Positions 48,862 through 61,381 are shown, numbered from the stretch's first letter. The stretch: 64,000 bases of DNA from Pristionchus mayeri (GCA_036245805.1 BTRK01000006.1:39622901-39686900), one strand, 5' to 3'. Numbers and translations are program-made. Notes: generated by a model not told the origin, from the letters alone.

Positions 48862-49965
48862 TGTTTATAAATTATTTAAAGTTCTATTGTGACCAACTAC
48901 TTGTTCGTAAAGACCGCTTTAGTGTTGCACATTATTCTTCCCAATGGTGTTATTTGACCATTTTGAGCTTTTTTGTGCTTTGGGATTATCTTACTCGGTA
49001 TTCTAAATATGGCACCAGTTAATCCGTGCGTGAAAGCGTAATGATTCGAGAGAAATGTCAACTACGCAAGTGGTGCGCCATATGCCTCATCTATATAGCT
49101 TTTCGCTATGCTTATAGCAATCTCTGATTGACGATCTTTTCAATTTCACATTTTTACGATTAACGTCACCTCCGCTATGCCAAGAGACGATTATCCGAAA
49201 GCCGAACTCTTGATCCCATCATTTCTGTAGCTTAGTGTTGTCGGAGATAAAATCGCCATGCTAAGACCGTAGGCTTAGAAGCACTGAGATGCTTTTTTGA
49301 TGAAAACGGCATCAAGATGCCAGATTGAACTGTGAGAAGCCAATCGTATGGAAAATAGGTTATATCGGGCCGTATTGCGCTAGTCTCATCATTGTGTGCT
49401 GATGCGCACTTGAAGCCCTAAAAGTACCCAATGCTATAAAAATGACAATATCGCATCTTATCTTCAAGTAATGACTGAGCGGAGAAGCCGAATATCGGAG
49501 TAAAACGCAACGCCGCTTATTTCTCTCAAGAAGATCCTTCAAAGGACATTTGCCCTACTAATTATCGTCCCCCAACAACAGAAGCCCTGTGGCGCATGAG
49601 CATCCGCGCAATAAAGATGAGCTTTGACGCAAATAATCAAGAATAACGTCGATTACGGTAGCTGTGAAGAAATAGCAAATGTAGCTGTACAATAGTAGAC
49701 AATTGGCAATAACTATCGACAAAAATATTGCAAAACAAGCATATTCTTATTTTGCGACGCTTGTATCGTTGCTTCGTATACGAATGACGTCATAAGCGAT
49801 GCAGACCATTTTTCTGTGTTTCAGTATGCAGTTTCAGTATATAGGAATCGGATCGAAAAAGTGCAAGTTTGGGATCCGGGTCCCATGAGAGGCCACCCAG
49901 GTCCCAAAAATTAAACATTTGGAGAACTTGGTCCCATAAAAGACAGTTCTTTAGACATTTTCTAT
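48862..49965. other. No gene supported
   Basis: AT-rich spacer with no conserved coding segment, repeat or RNA motif that I can recognise, apart from two close copies of ggtcccat(g/a)a near 49,885 and 49,935. Confidence 0.4.
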
Positions 49966-50024
49966 ATGGAAACAGTGTTACGATTCTCTATCTTCTGCTC
50001 TTGCGACGATATATTTCTTCCAGC

Positions 50025-50168
50025 TTGTGAGCAGCTAGACGCTACAGCCTGTCCCACTCCCTCTTCCGATGGCTCCTATCGATGCATCAACATCGGAGAC
50101 ATCTGCGACCATCGTCCACAGTGTCCTGGAGCTGAGGATGAAACACCCGTCCTGTGCTTCTTCCACGA
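50025..50168 (+). CDS. LDL-receptor class A-like exon
   Basis: Between a TTTCTTCCAG acceptor and a GTACGC donor lies an in-frame exon with the Cys pattern of an LDLa module, including SYRCINIGDICDHRPQC and GAEDE. These modules are extracellular, bind calcium through the acidic cluster, and occur in secreted or membrane proteins. No neighbouring exons of the same gene are recognised, so it may be an isolated fragment; the mariner insertion 130 bases downstream may have cut the gene. Confidence 0.55.
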
Positions 50169-50300
50169 GGTACGCCATTGCTGCGTTGATTACGAGTTCT
50201 GTAGAGATACTGTATGATTACTAGATACAATCATACCGGGATGTTTTGCGAAAAATATTGCAATCTAGAGAGATAATAAGATATAATATGAAATATAATA

Positions 50301-51409
50301 TTAGGGTGTCCGGAAAGTTCGTATAATTTTTTGTTTTTATTTTTTATTCAATGCTTTACAATTCTCAGTGACCAATGTATGCCCCCTTCTATCTCACTAC
50401 CTCCCTCCAGCGATTGGGCAGGGTCTCGATTCCTCTCTTCCAGAATGCGGGTTTCTTCGAGACCGCCCAGTTCACGAAAGCCCTCACAACTTCATCTCGA
50501 TTCTTGAACTTCTTTCCTTTGCAGAAGTCAGAGAGAGAGCGGAAGCAGTGGTAGTCGCATGGGGAGAGATCCGGGGGAATACGGTGGATGGGGAATCCTC
50601 TCGATCTTCAGCTCGTCCATTTTCTTCTGGGTCATCTTCGCTCGATGTGGGCGAGCATTGTCCATCAGAAGAAGAATTTTGCCCTGGTTCAGGAGTCTGG
50701 GAGGGACTCTGATCGCGACATCTTCCAGTTGTTCAGAGAAGAGGTCGGCATTGATGCTGGTGCCAGGGGCGAGGATCTCCCAGTAGATGGGACCGAGCAC
50801 TGAGAAGAAGAAGCAGAGGAGTTCCTTCTTTCCGTGCTCTTCCTTCTTCGGGACGGGCGTGGGCTTCTCATCTGCATCCACCCATTGCAGTCTCCTCACA
50901 GGGTTATCGTACGTGATCCACTTCTCATCTGTAGCGATGGAGGATATCGGACACCGTTGATCTGGGAGTACCAGTATCCTTCTTCAACTCACGCACACTG
51001 GCCATGGGCTTGCGCTTCAGTGTGCGGAGAACGAGAGGCTGATCGAGGGAGGGAGGGCGTCCTGAGCGGGGTTGATCGTCGAGACCAAACTCCCCTTTCT
51101 TGAAGCGGGAGAACCACTTATAGCAGAAGGGTATGGAGGGGGCGTCAGCTCCTTCCGACTGGGCCAGGGCAGAGTGGGCCTCCTTCACGGATTGGCCAAG
51201 ACGGTAGTAATGAAGTAAAACTGCTCGGAGGTAGAGATGGGAGTCCATCACAAGAATCAATGTAGCAACTAGGAGACTGATTAAATCCTCTCACTACTCA
51301 ACGTCAGAATCATGCAATACATTGTTGACAAACAGATTGCGCACTCACTGCATTTGATCGCGAACTGACTTTTTTCCGAAGCATTATACGAACTTTCCGG
51401 ACACCCCAA
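50301..51409 (-). mobile_element. mariner element, 1,109 bp
   Basis: Terminal repeats of 27 bases (start TTAGGGTGTCCGGAAAG, other end TTGGGGTGTCCGGAAAG) are flanked by TA on each side at 50,299-50,300 and 51,410-51,411. It contains a single minus-strand transposase frame with an internal deletion. Confidence 0.92.
50389..51260 (-). pseudogene. mariner transposase, internally deleted and frameshifted
   Basis: The N-terminal helix-turn-helix region (FKKGEFGLDDQPRSGRP) is intact to about residue 110. It then passes directly to IATDEKWITYDN, so about 60 residues between the DNA-binding and catalytic parts are missing and the frame changes. The catalytic block LLMDNARPH is present. An extra C in a C run near 50,573 shifts the frame before SPDLSPCDYH; with that frame the spacing is the DD34D typical of mariner. 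The C-terminus continues to a TAG at 50,389. Confidence 0.85.
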
Positions 51410-51430
51410 TACTTGTGATTATTATAATAA

Positions 51431-52578
51431 CAGGGGTGGTATTCTTCTTCCAATTTCGGCCAAGCCGAAAAATTTTGCAGGCCAAAAATTTCGGCGAGGC
51501 GCCCAAAATTTTTAATTAGCCTGTTCATTGTTAAACCTCTATCTCCTCTCGATCGGTCGAGTGATTCATCAAAGCACATTACAAGTTGTCATCATTCATT
51601 TCGAACTGTACGTTGCCAACCGCCTCATTGGTTCAATGGTAGTGAGATTAGACGTTGCCAAGGAGGTTGTTGGTTCGTCCCCGACCGCATGCATATTTTT
51701 TTGCTATTTTTCATATTTCATCTTTAGTATTTTGTTTTTGTTTTGTTTACGTTTATTCATGTTTCCAATGATACACATGCGAAATGAGCGATGAATTACT
51801 TCAAAAATATACTGACAAATTTCCATCTCGCTTGCATGATAGCTCACACAATAACACAAATCACTCAATATGCACATAATGACATTTTCATTTTTTTCCG
51901 TATTGTTCATGTCACGAGAGGCTCTTGGAAAAAGTTCAAGTAGTTTCTAATTCTGAAAGATTTTGACGATATATACATGTTCAAATATATCTTTGCCCCT
52001 AATTGTCAATAATTTCTAATTTTAAGGAAATGTGCATTGACAAAGTGCGTGAATATTTGGAATTTGAATTTTATACGCTTCCTACCAGAGAGTGTTTTGG
52101 AAATATGAGGCAATTATATTCCCGATTTACATTGGTTTAAAAAATATTGCAAAATCCAAAAAAAGTTCTCAACGCCGTAATTCTCAATTATCATCCTGCT
52201 TGCTCATAGATACAAATATTACTGACAATGACAGCCATTATAGTATCATCTTTATGTGCAAACTTGGGACTTTCTGCGATATGGAAAAGGATTCTAAAAA
52301 GTTAAAAAGTTCTAGCCGAATTCACTCCGAAATTAGTCCGAATTCAATCCGAAAATTCATCAAATTCCTTTGTTCTAGCCCAATTATTTTCGGCCATCAA
52401 AATTGATCGCCGAAAATTTCAACGTAAAATTCGGAAATCAATCAATCAATTTTGGATTTCGGCCTGGCCGAATTATTTTCGGCAGCTGCTCCGCAGGTGA
52501 GCAGTGAGCCGAAAATGATTTGGGCGAGCCGAAATTATTTTCGGCTCGGCCGAAATTGGAAGAAGAATACCACCCCAG
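51431..52578. mobile_element. TIR element with tRNA-like insert, 1.15 kb
   Basis: Inverted ends are GGGGTGGTATTCTTCTTCC followed by aatttcggcc; the right end is the inverse. Additional ttcggc/gccgaa blocks lie near both ends. No transposase frame. A tRNA-like sequence is at 51,616-51,690. No clear target duplication. Confidence 0.77.
51616..51690 (+). tRNA. tRNA-like sequence, tRNA-Gly(GCC)-like, degenerate
   Basis: The A-box-like ttggttcaatggt and B-box-like ggttcgtcccc are at tRNA spacing. The T stem pairs well (GTTGG with CCGAC), and an anticodon loop TTGCCAA would read GCC. The acceptor strands do not pair, so I call it a tRNA-derived relic. Confidence 0.5.
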
Positions 52579-54158
52579 CGACGATTATGGTGAAATTTAA
52601 CTAAAGAGGTAGGAAAAGCAAGATATAGTAATTTCTGAACCTATAGCATCCGTCTTTCAGATGCGCTTTCGGGAGTTGACTCGTCTTCGCCACTACGCCA
52701 TCTCGCTCTATCGAATTCCGCCTAATATTCCTAGGCGTCATTCTCAGCGAATTCGTGTGTGAATTCGTGATGGCCAAATATCAGGTTGTTGCGAAAGTCT
52801 TGCTCCTTTATAGAATTTTAATTTCGATGCCTCGACTGACGTTCGTATTCATTTTAGAATATTGTGGTTTTTCTTATGTAATGAAGGAACCAATACTCTT
52901 CCTAGCGCACTTTACTTTGGACCTCTCATCTAATTTAGAAATGCAGAAAATTTATTCTAATCCGTCCAACTGAGGTCGTCGATATGTTTTTTCATTCGAA
53001 CATAACTTCACGCGAAATGGAGATATGATCATACCAGTTCCGCAGATGTGTACAGCTATGGCAAGACATCAAATTAACCTACTCAGGCTCTTTCACAGTT
53101 TACAACTGTTCTTGAGACTTATGCATAATGTGAAATCCATTAAAAGCACTATTCATCGAAACATGATTGTGTCTTTGATTTTGCGTTAATAGATGCTGAA
53201 ATCAAAATGGATCTAAATTATAATTAACCTATTGTGTCAAGTACTCACAACTCTAGTGTAGTAGTGATTTACGTCTGCTCCGAATAGATAAGCCATTGAG
53301 AAAATGAACATGAAATTTTGAATGCCGAAATAGGTACATTCATTCAGTTTCCTTTTCTCACGGAGCTTGAATGATCTATGTATTGTGCTTGCATGTTCAA
53401 GCTATCATTCCTCTATCAGTGCATTAATGGATGGGATGAGGAAATTGCTAGTTCATAATTGGCAGTTTGGAATTTGCAACACCATATTATGAAATTTTCT
53501 CAAAATTTCAACTAAATTGAGTATTTGGAAATTTTTAGGCATACATTACAATCATGGCTCAAATCAACCATCCTCTAAAAACACTTATTGACCCTCCTAA
53601 ACAATGCAGAGATATCAGGCATTGGGCATCTGATAGAAGAAAAATACTCGAAATCAAACATAGCAGAAAAAGGAGCAGGACTTTCGCAACAACCTAATAT
53701 TTGGGGAGGTTCCCGTCGTATCATACGTCGTCTTGTTTTTTTTTAAATTTAGATTTTCTCACTTCTGGCTAATCGATTTAATTGACAAATTTCATTGTCG
53801 ATGTAGTATTAACAACCCCGGCTCTGTACGGATATCGAGGTCCCAATCGAAATCTAACCGCTTAACGAGGTCCGAACGGATTCGAACTTTTAACGAGGTC
53901 CGAATCGGATTATTCCTTCTTTGCTCCTCCCACTGCTCATCCAGTGGAGTAGATCAGTTGTGGTATCAACGTGCATCGAAGAAATCTGTTTCTACCTCAT
54001 CTTCCTGCTTCTCTTGGTGACCCAGGTTTCGAGCGGAGGCTGATTATGCCCAAAGCTCTGGATCATTACAAAGCGAAAATGGAGAACACAAATCACGAAA
54101 TGATAACACCAACGAACCCACAATTCCCTAACACGACTGGTAACTCGAGTATGTGTAT
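52579..54158. other. No gene supported
   Basis: AT-rich spacer. Small plus-strand frames (52,755-52,973; 53,733-54,020) have no recognisable motif. Confidence 0.4.
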
Positions 54159-54161
54159 GTA

Positions 54162-55497
54162 CAGTCGCGCCGGAAAGTCATGGGACACTTTGTATTTTGG
54201 TAACTTTTTGCCCAGGAAGTGGATCATTCTGTTACTCAGGCATGATGTACCAAATTCATTGGAGATTATGAAAATGATGTTGGGGTATGACGTAAATGCC
54301 CCCGTTATTGCATAGTGATGACGCAATCAATATGCACTTTTCAAAACCGAATTATTCTTACATAAATTGTATCCTGTTCGCCAAACTTTCCAAGATTGTA
54401 GATATGGCCGAGGCCTACCCAGAATAAATTGTTGAAGGTGCTGATCGGTCGCACATTTGCAGCAGCCTTGCTGCAATAACAGGGTCTGAAATTCAGAACT
54501 CGGCTTCTAGACATGCTAGAGACCCGTTCAAAGCATCAAAATGATCGCCATCATGAATCCAGACGATCCTGAGAATATGACAACGATATCTCAAAATTTG
54601 CCCTCAGGGCATGAATAAATCACTTTTTTGCATACCTACTTTTTGGACTTCCATAACTTTATGGGAAAGTTATGTAAAAATCAATTTTTATCTGATAATG
54701 TTAAAAATGTATTGAGGGACTGATGCCCAACTTTTTAGAGCGATTGGATATCTTTCCTGCTCGCGGCGAACGGTTTCCGGAGGGACACTCAGGCCGAAAA
54801 ATACCTTGTTTACCCCTATGGACGAGAGAGTGCAGACGGCGAGAGTGCGGAAACAGGGTGTTTTTCGGCCTGAGTGTCCCTCCGGAAACCGTTCGCCGCG
54901 AGCAGGAAAGACATCCAAAAAGTTGGGCATCGGTCCTGCAATAAATTTTGAACATTATCAGATAAAAACTAGATTTTTACCTAACTTTCCCATATAGTTA
55001 TGGATGTCCTAAAATTAGTCATACAATAAAGTGATCTATTCATGCCCTGAGGGCAAATTTTGAGATATCGTTGTCATATTCTCAGGATCATCTGGATTCA
55101 TGATGGCGATCATTTTGATGCTTTGAACGGGTTCTCTAGCATGCCTAGAAGCCGAGTTCTGAGTTTCAGACACTGTTTTTTGCAGCATGGCTGCAGCAAA
55201 TGTACGACCGAGCAGCACCTTCAAAAATTTTTTCTGGGTAGTCCTCGGTCATATCTCCAATCTTGGAAAGTTTGGTAAACAGGAGAAAATCTATGTAAGA
55301 ATAATGCCGTTTTGAAAAAGTACATATTGATTGCGTCATCACTATGAAATAAAGGGGGCTATTTCGTAATTTCCCAACATCATGATCATAATCTCCAATG
55401 AATTTGGTACATCATGCCTGAGTACCAGAATGATCAATTTCCTGGGCAAAAAGTTACAACAAATACAATAGTGTCCCATGACTTTCCGACGCGACTG
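54162..55497. mobile_element. Tc1-like foldback element, 1,336 bp
   Basis: Starts CAGTCGCGCCGGAAAGTCAT and ends with the inverse, flanked by TA on both sides. The halves are reverse complements around 54,829, including a near-perfect inner hairpin of about 70-base arms (gctcgcggcgaacggtttcc). No transposase. Pieces of the same family are at 47.69-48.86 and 55.51-55.67 kb. Confidence 0.85.
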
Positions 55498-55509
55498 TAC
55501 ATAGTGTAA

Positions 55510-55665
55510 AACAGCCGAGTTCTGAATTTCAGACACTGTTTTTGCAGCATGGCTGCAGCAAATGTACGGCCGCGCAGCAGGGTCAAAAAAATTTTCTGGG
55601 TAGTCCTCGGTCACATCTCCAATCTTGGAAAGTTTGGTAAACAGGAGAAAATCTATGTAATAATA
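55510..55665 (+). repeat. Partial copy of the adjacent foldback arm
   Basis: A direct copy of about 150 bases of the right arm (gccgagttctgaatttcagacactg through aaacaggagaaaatctatgtaa), placed 13 bases beyond the full element. Confidence 0.8.
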
Positions 55666-56026
55666 TTATAATATAATAAGAATATTAAATCCGCCCCATA
55701 CTCTCCGCCCATTATTTATGATTTGAATTATGTTTTTGTTTTTGTCATGCATACTCGATATTTGGATTAGATATCATGCATGAACAATACACTTGCAAGA
55801 GATCCCTTACGGCCATAGTTGCCCAGCACTGGCGGCGGCTTGTCAGGCAGCGCGCACCCATGAAACGCGCACCCTATTCATGCCATTTTGACAGGCAGCG
55901 CGCATATACGTATAGGGGGTCATGGTCGAAAATAGTGGTGGGGGTTGATGTTCGATCGACCCTAGGTACCGTGTCCAACACAATCTACAGTAACTCCATT
56001 GTTATTTGTCGGCTACCGTAACCCGA

Positions 56027-56286
56027 TCTACCGTATCCCAAATACGGTATGCACACCACATGGTAGCAAACAAGCAGGTACTCGGCCGCTCAGGCATGGA
56101 TGACCTTCGGCCGGAATACAGTAATCCATGTACAGTATCCTTGATACCGTAACCCGACCTACAGTATCCCAGATACGGTATGTACACCACGAGGTAGTAA
56201 ACGAGCCGATACTCGGTCGCACAGGCATGGATGACCTTTGGCCGGAATACCGTAACCCACATACAGTATCCATGATACCGTAACCC
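56027..56286 (+). repeat. 130-bp unit, two tandem copies (mirrored at 57.66-57.92 kb)
   Basis: Each unit runs from a ctac(c/a)gtatccca start, through acggtatg.acaccac, aggcatggatgacctt.ggccgg and gtatcc.tgataccgtaaccc. The two copies are about 85-90 percent alike by eye. gtaac/gttac and cggtat words give many small inverted motifs. Confidence 0.78.
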
Positions 56287-56410
56287 TGGCTCACAACGAA
56301 CTACGAACCACGAACTGACTTTATTTTTTTTAAAGCGCTAAATATCCGTTATTTGTTGTTTTAGGTACAACTCTTCGTGCAATTAAAAAAAAAAAAATTT
56401 CATCCGTTAA

Positions 56411-56478
56411 TCATAGCCGAGTGGATAAAGCACTTGTCTAATAAACATGATGTTGTTGGTTCGAGCCCGGTAGGCGGA
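56411..56478 (+). tRNA. tRNA-like sequence in left arm, Ile(AAT)-like
   Basis: A-box-like tagccgagtggataaagc and B-box ggttcgagccc at tRNA spacing, with anticodon loop CTAATAA. Anticodon stem has four of five pairs; the acceptor strands do not pair. Probably tRNA-derived and not a working tRNA. Confidence 0.5.
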
Positions 56479-57464
56479 AAACACATTTGCCAAGGTTTGG
56501 GTAGCTTGGAAAAGTGAAGTGGTGTTACCGTAAACATGCCTACAGAATCCCGGTTCGGTAGGTCAAGTTAATTGCCCTGGGTAACATTCATAGCTTGATT
56601 GTGCTTTAGTATTGCGATCACACAACCAGTATTGTGGGTTATTTCTAAAGTAAAGACACGTTATTTCATTTACGATATCTCCGAAAATGCTTATCTCACT
56701 ACTTTTTTCCATTTTATCGAATTGTTATGTTTTCAAAAAAAACACACGCGTTTTTTTTACTAGACTTACATTGTTCACTCATACTATGATTGTCCGTTTA
56801 CAATTCATGTATTTCTGTACCATGATTCGTGCATGTGTCATTAATTTTCACTACTCCAGAATACGATTTTTTTCATCATTTTCTCTCGTTCTTGTAGCAA
56901 AGAAATTGAACCCCTATACGGTGATAGGGAGTAAAAGGTAAGATCGTCTAACTAGAGGATCTAATCATTTTGATGTAGTAGATGGCATACTGATAACAAA
57001 GCAACAACTCCTAGGTTGCTTGATCAAATCTCCAGCGAATGGCGATCCGTTGCGGTTTTGCCCGCCTCCCAAAAATCGTATTCTGAAATAGTGAAAATTA
57101 ATGACACATGCACGAATCATGGTACAGAAATACATGAATTGTAAACGGACAATCATAGTATGAGTGAACAATGTAAGTCTAGTAAAAAAAACGCGTGTGT
57201 TTTTTTTGAAAACATAACAATTCGATAAAATGGAAAAAAGTAGTGAGATAAGCATTTTCGGAGATATCGTAAATGAAATAACGTGTCTTTACTTTAGAAA
57301 TAACCCACAATACTGGTTGTGTGATCGCAATACTAAAGCACAGTCAAGTTATGTATGTGACAGAGGGCACTGAACTTGACCTACCGAACCGGGATTCTGT
57401 AGGCATGTTTACGGTAACACCATTTCACTTTTCCAAACTAGTCAAAGCTTGGCAAATGTGTTTT

Positions 57465-57532
57465 CCGCCGACCGGGCTCGAACCAACAACATCATGTTTA
57501 TTAGACAAGTGCTTTATCCACTCGGCTATGAT
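57465..57532 (-). tRNA. tRNA-like sequence in right arm (mirror copy)
   Basis: Reverse-strand copy of the left-arm tRNA-like sequence, retaining the same box motifs and anticodon loop. Confidence 0.5.
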
Positions 57533-58272
57533 TAACGGATGAAATTTTTTTTTTTAAATTGCACGAAGAGTTGTACCTAAAACAACAAATAACGGATTTT
57601 TAGAGCCTTTTTTTAAAAATAAAGTCAGTTCATGGTTCGTAGTTCGTTGTGAGCCAGGGTTACGGTATCATGGATACTGTATGTGGGTTACGGTATTCCG
57701 GCCAAAGGTCATCCATGCCTGTGCGACCGAGTATCGGCTCGTTTACTACCTCGTGGTGTACATACCGTATCTGGGATACTGTAGGTCGGGTTACGGTATC
57801 AAGGATACTGTACGTGGATTACTGTATTCCGGCCGAAGGTCATCCATGCCTGAGCGGCCGAGTACCTGCTTGTTTGCTACCATGTGGTGTGCATACCGTA
57901 TTTGGGATACGGTAGATCGGGTTACGGTAGCCGACAAATAACAATGGAGTTACTGTAGATTGTGTTGGACACGGTACCTAGGGTCGATCGAACATCAACC
58001 CCCACCACTATTTTCGACCATGACCCCCTATACGTATATGCGCGCTGCCTGTCAAAAATGTGTCAGGCAGCGCGCACCCATGAATAGGGGGTCATGGGGG
58101 TCGCCGGCGGCGTGGGCAACTATTCTTACGGCGGAAACTGTCCTGGTTTGTGGATATTTCAGAACTTAATAGGGGCAGAGTGTTGCAGTTTTCCATTCGG
58201 TTCCCAGATTCGGAAATTCGCAGAAGAACTGATTAATTCTCAGCAAAAATTGATATTCTAGAGATACTCACC

Positions 58273-59570
58273 ATGATTGAGCTATATTGGTATAACTTTC
58301 ATAAGATCATCCCTCCCGAACAACACGGCTTTCTCAGTAAACGCTCTACTGTTACCCAACTATTAGAATGTACTCAGAGCTGGCGTGATTCTATCGATCG
58401 TGATTACTGTACTGATGTTGCATATATTGATCTAGCCAAAGTTTTTGATAAGGTCTCCCATTCTAAGTTATTGTTCAAGTTGCAATTGCTAGGCATTCGT
58501 GGCTGTTTACTCAAATGGATTACAGGATATCTTACCAATAGGAACTTCAAAGTACGAATCAGCAGTTCTCTCTCTTCTGAGAGACAAGTGATCTCGGGCG
58601 TGCCACAGGGCACTGTTCTTGGGCCTCTCCTCTTTTTGCTATACACTTTCGATCTCCCTTTTTCTCCCCCTTTCCAAGACTAACTTGTCGGCTCTTTGCT
58701 GATGACATCAAGCTCTTTACTACTTTTGATCCACTCTTTCCTTCCGACTCCCTCTCACAGCTTCAATCGGGGATTAATGGGTTCTTAGAATACTGCAAAA
58801 AATGGCAGTTAGAAGTTGCTGAAACTAAATGCAACGTCCTTCACATAGGCAAAAACAATCCCAAAACTAGCTATTCCTTAATCTCCTGTAACTTTGAAGC
58901 AACACAGTCAATCCGTGACCTAGGTGTCCTTATTGATCCTCTCCTAAATTTTGACTCTCACATCCATACTGTTTGTCATAAGGCATCATCATTAGTTTAT
59001 TTACCCTTCCGTAGTATCGCACTATCGTCGCCGCACTATCGATGCACTATCGTCGCCCCATATATATCAGCGTTCAAATCCTTCATTCTTCCCATACTAG
59101 AATATGCCTTTCCCGTCTGGTCACCCTTCTCATCTGGTCGTATTCACAAATTAGAAAAAGTCCAACATCTTTTTAGTAGACTATTATATTATCGTTGCTC
59201 CCGAACTGATCTGTCTTTCCCCCCTTATTCTGATCGTTTAGTCCTTTACTCTCTACATTCCCTTTATGCTCGCCGTATTGTCATTGACATAGTGCTTGCT
59301 CTCAAAATTTTTGCCAACACTGTTGAGTTGCATGTTAGTAATTTCTACACGTATAGGACTATTAGCAGACGTCATAGTGCCTTTGTTCTCCACATTCCCG
59401 CTTTCCGTAAGGAAAATTTGAAAGCATTGTTTGCACATAGAACAGGCAGACTCCTAAATAAGCTCCACTTAATTTGTAATCCACTGTTGTCGGTAGAAAC
59501 TGTTAAGATTCATTTGCTAAATCACCCAAATCTTCTATGTACTCTAGGAATAGAAATCAGAAATCTTTAG
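58273..59570 (+). pseudogene. CR1/Jockey-like LINE reverse transcriptase, 5' truncated
   Basis: Begins inside the RT at PPEQHGFLSKRSTVTQLLE, then AYIDLAKVFDKVSH, GVPQGTVLGPLLFLLY and, after a single-base frame change near 58,655-58,680, the catalytic FADD and the thumb region with LGVLIDPLLNFDSHI and EYAFPVWSP. The second frame is open from 58,680 to the stop at 59,570. The endonuclease and first RT blocks are missing, the usual result of incomplete reverse transcription. An A-rich 3' end follows near 59,844-59,866. Confidence 0.87.
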
Positions 59571-59868
59571 CAACTATCACCACCCCTCACCATTTTCTAT
59601 CTCTTCTCGATCCCCCATCCATTCACATACCCCCTTCGATCTTCTCCTATCTGTCACACAAGCTTCCAATAAGACATACATTGGAATAGCGGCCACTCCT
59701 CCCGCTCACGAGGCTCCCTCCCCTCGACACTATCCTCTCTTGTGCGACAAGATTTGGAAGATCGACCCCCCCCTCCCTCCTTCTCCCTCCCCCACTTTCA
59801 CGCACATTCTGCACCTGCCGACGCACCCTAGTGGTGTACGATAAATAAAAAAAATAAATAAATATATT
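59571..59868 (+). other. LINE 3' UTR and A-rich tail
   Basis: C/T-rich sequence then ataaataaaaaaaataaata, consistent with the 3' end of the inserted LINE. Confidence 0.55.
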
Positions 59869-61380
59869 TCCGCAAATACAATTTTTTGCACCACCGTAAG
59901 CACCGGAAATACAGTGGGAGTAAGAAAGGAATAGGCTAACTCGTGGTTGTTCAAGCTTCAATGTTCATGCACGGGAAAAAAAAGAAATAAAATTATTAAC
60001 TAATATTGTAATCAGAATTGTGATCAGATTATATATTTTACAATTTTCAATAAATTTCCAAATTGGAAGAGTTCGTAAACGCCCTCGACGATAGGACAAG
60101 CGCAAGAACTGGTGCGCGGTCGCCCTCTCCAAAATGTTCCCCTATCGAAATAGCTACAATAGAGATTGCGTCGCACGTCATTCCAATGCATGCGACAAAC
60201 ATTTTTTCAAGAGTTTTCACTATTTCCAAGGGGAAATGGGAAAAGCAGGGTAGGAAGGGAATTCGAGGTCCAAAATACAGTCCGGTCAGATCCCTACATG
60301 AAAACGGGACACCCCGGGTGTCCCCGGGTGTCCCCCCGTGTCCCCCCGCCATTTTTCGGCTCGGGCAGAGAAAGAACTAATTCGAATTTTCGGTTTTCAG
60401 ACGCAGGGGGTCCTTCCCGATCGATTGGCATACAATTCATAAATTCATAAATTTGCTATTTATCGTAATTTAATTTTGAAACTAAAGATAATTAATTTGA
60501 CACACCCGGAACTACAGTAGTTAATTTGATATTCACCGGTCCGGCTCTGAGACTCGATTTCTGCGAGCTTGCAGTTTGCTGCCACGTTTTCGTTCGTTTT
60601 TGCTTTCAAATTAGCTAATTTTGTATTTCAAACCCTTCGCCTGATTGAATACGTTGATTCTAGAGCGGTTACAGCCTCTCGTCCATTATCGGTAGCCCTG
60701 TTTTGGAAATGCTTGATTTTCTGCTCATTTTCTATGGATTCTAGTCACTTTTCCTTCGATTTTAGAGCTTCTTTTGTTATAAATTTAGGCTTATTATTGT
60801 TTCTGCAGGTCGCCCTTACTGCGACACGCCCCTGGAGTCTGGGGCGTCATGAGCGACTCTTCTCTGCTAGTCAGGTCCGACTTTTTTCCATTTTCTTTTC
60901 TATTTTCTATGCGGTGTCGGCTTGTGGTTTCCTTTTTTAAGGACCTCTGCTTGCATCACAAGGGAAGGAACAAGAATTTATATACAACGATGCATCAACG
61001 GAAACTTCTTAACGGTCAGGTATTTTTGTATTTACAAAGTGATGGGGTAAACTTCTGATTTAGGCTAGTTTCAAAGAACTTCTATTATTGTAAATTTGTA
61101 TAATTTAACGGGGAATAACTTCAGAAATGGAGTTAACGTGTTATTCATCGTTAACCATTGAATTGTTAGAAGAGTCTTCGTTTTGAGGGAAAGTGTATGT
61201 TGAAGATTGAACTCTTCTTGTCAGATTATTGTAGTTGTACCTTAGCATCCTCTTTTGTAATAACCTTTTGAGTCAGCATAACGAACCTGGACACGAATCT
61301 ATTCCAGTCGGTAGTGCACTGTCTCGGGTTAGTAGGATGGCGAAGTTTACGGTATTGCTAAAAATGTAAACTAAAAATGT
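59869..61380. other. No gene firmly supported
   Basis: Plus-strand frames at 60,063-60,380 and 60,569-60,940 (123 codons, Phe/Ser-rich, hydrophobic) are unrecognised. A short gggtgtcccc-type repeat lies at 60,306-60,350. Confidence 0.35.
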
Positions 61381-61381
61381 A

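Larger units (their letters stand above)
55805..58130. mobile_element. Large foldback element, ~1.07-kb arms
   Basis: Arms of about 55,805-56,870 and 57,073-58,130 mirror each other (coordinate sum 113,943) with very few differences; the loop is about 200 bases. Each arm holds two tandem copies of a 130-base unit and one tRNA-like sequence. Outer ends share ttacggc...tagttgccca. No transposase frame; the open frames in the arms are mirror copies and probably not coding. Confidence 0.85.

Noticed and set aside
56002..57941. Paired 86-88-codon frames in the 55.8-58.1 kb palindrome
   Set aside because: They are mirror images in repeated DNA, occur in two overlapping frames, and follow the 130-base tandem unit, not a protein pattern.
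60569..60940. 123-codon hydrophobic frame, possible membrane protein
   Set aside because: Phe/Ser-rich translation of T-rich DNA with no conserved receptor motif or exon partners.
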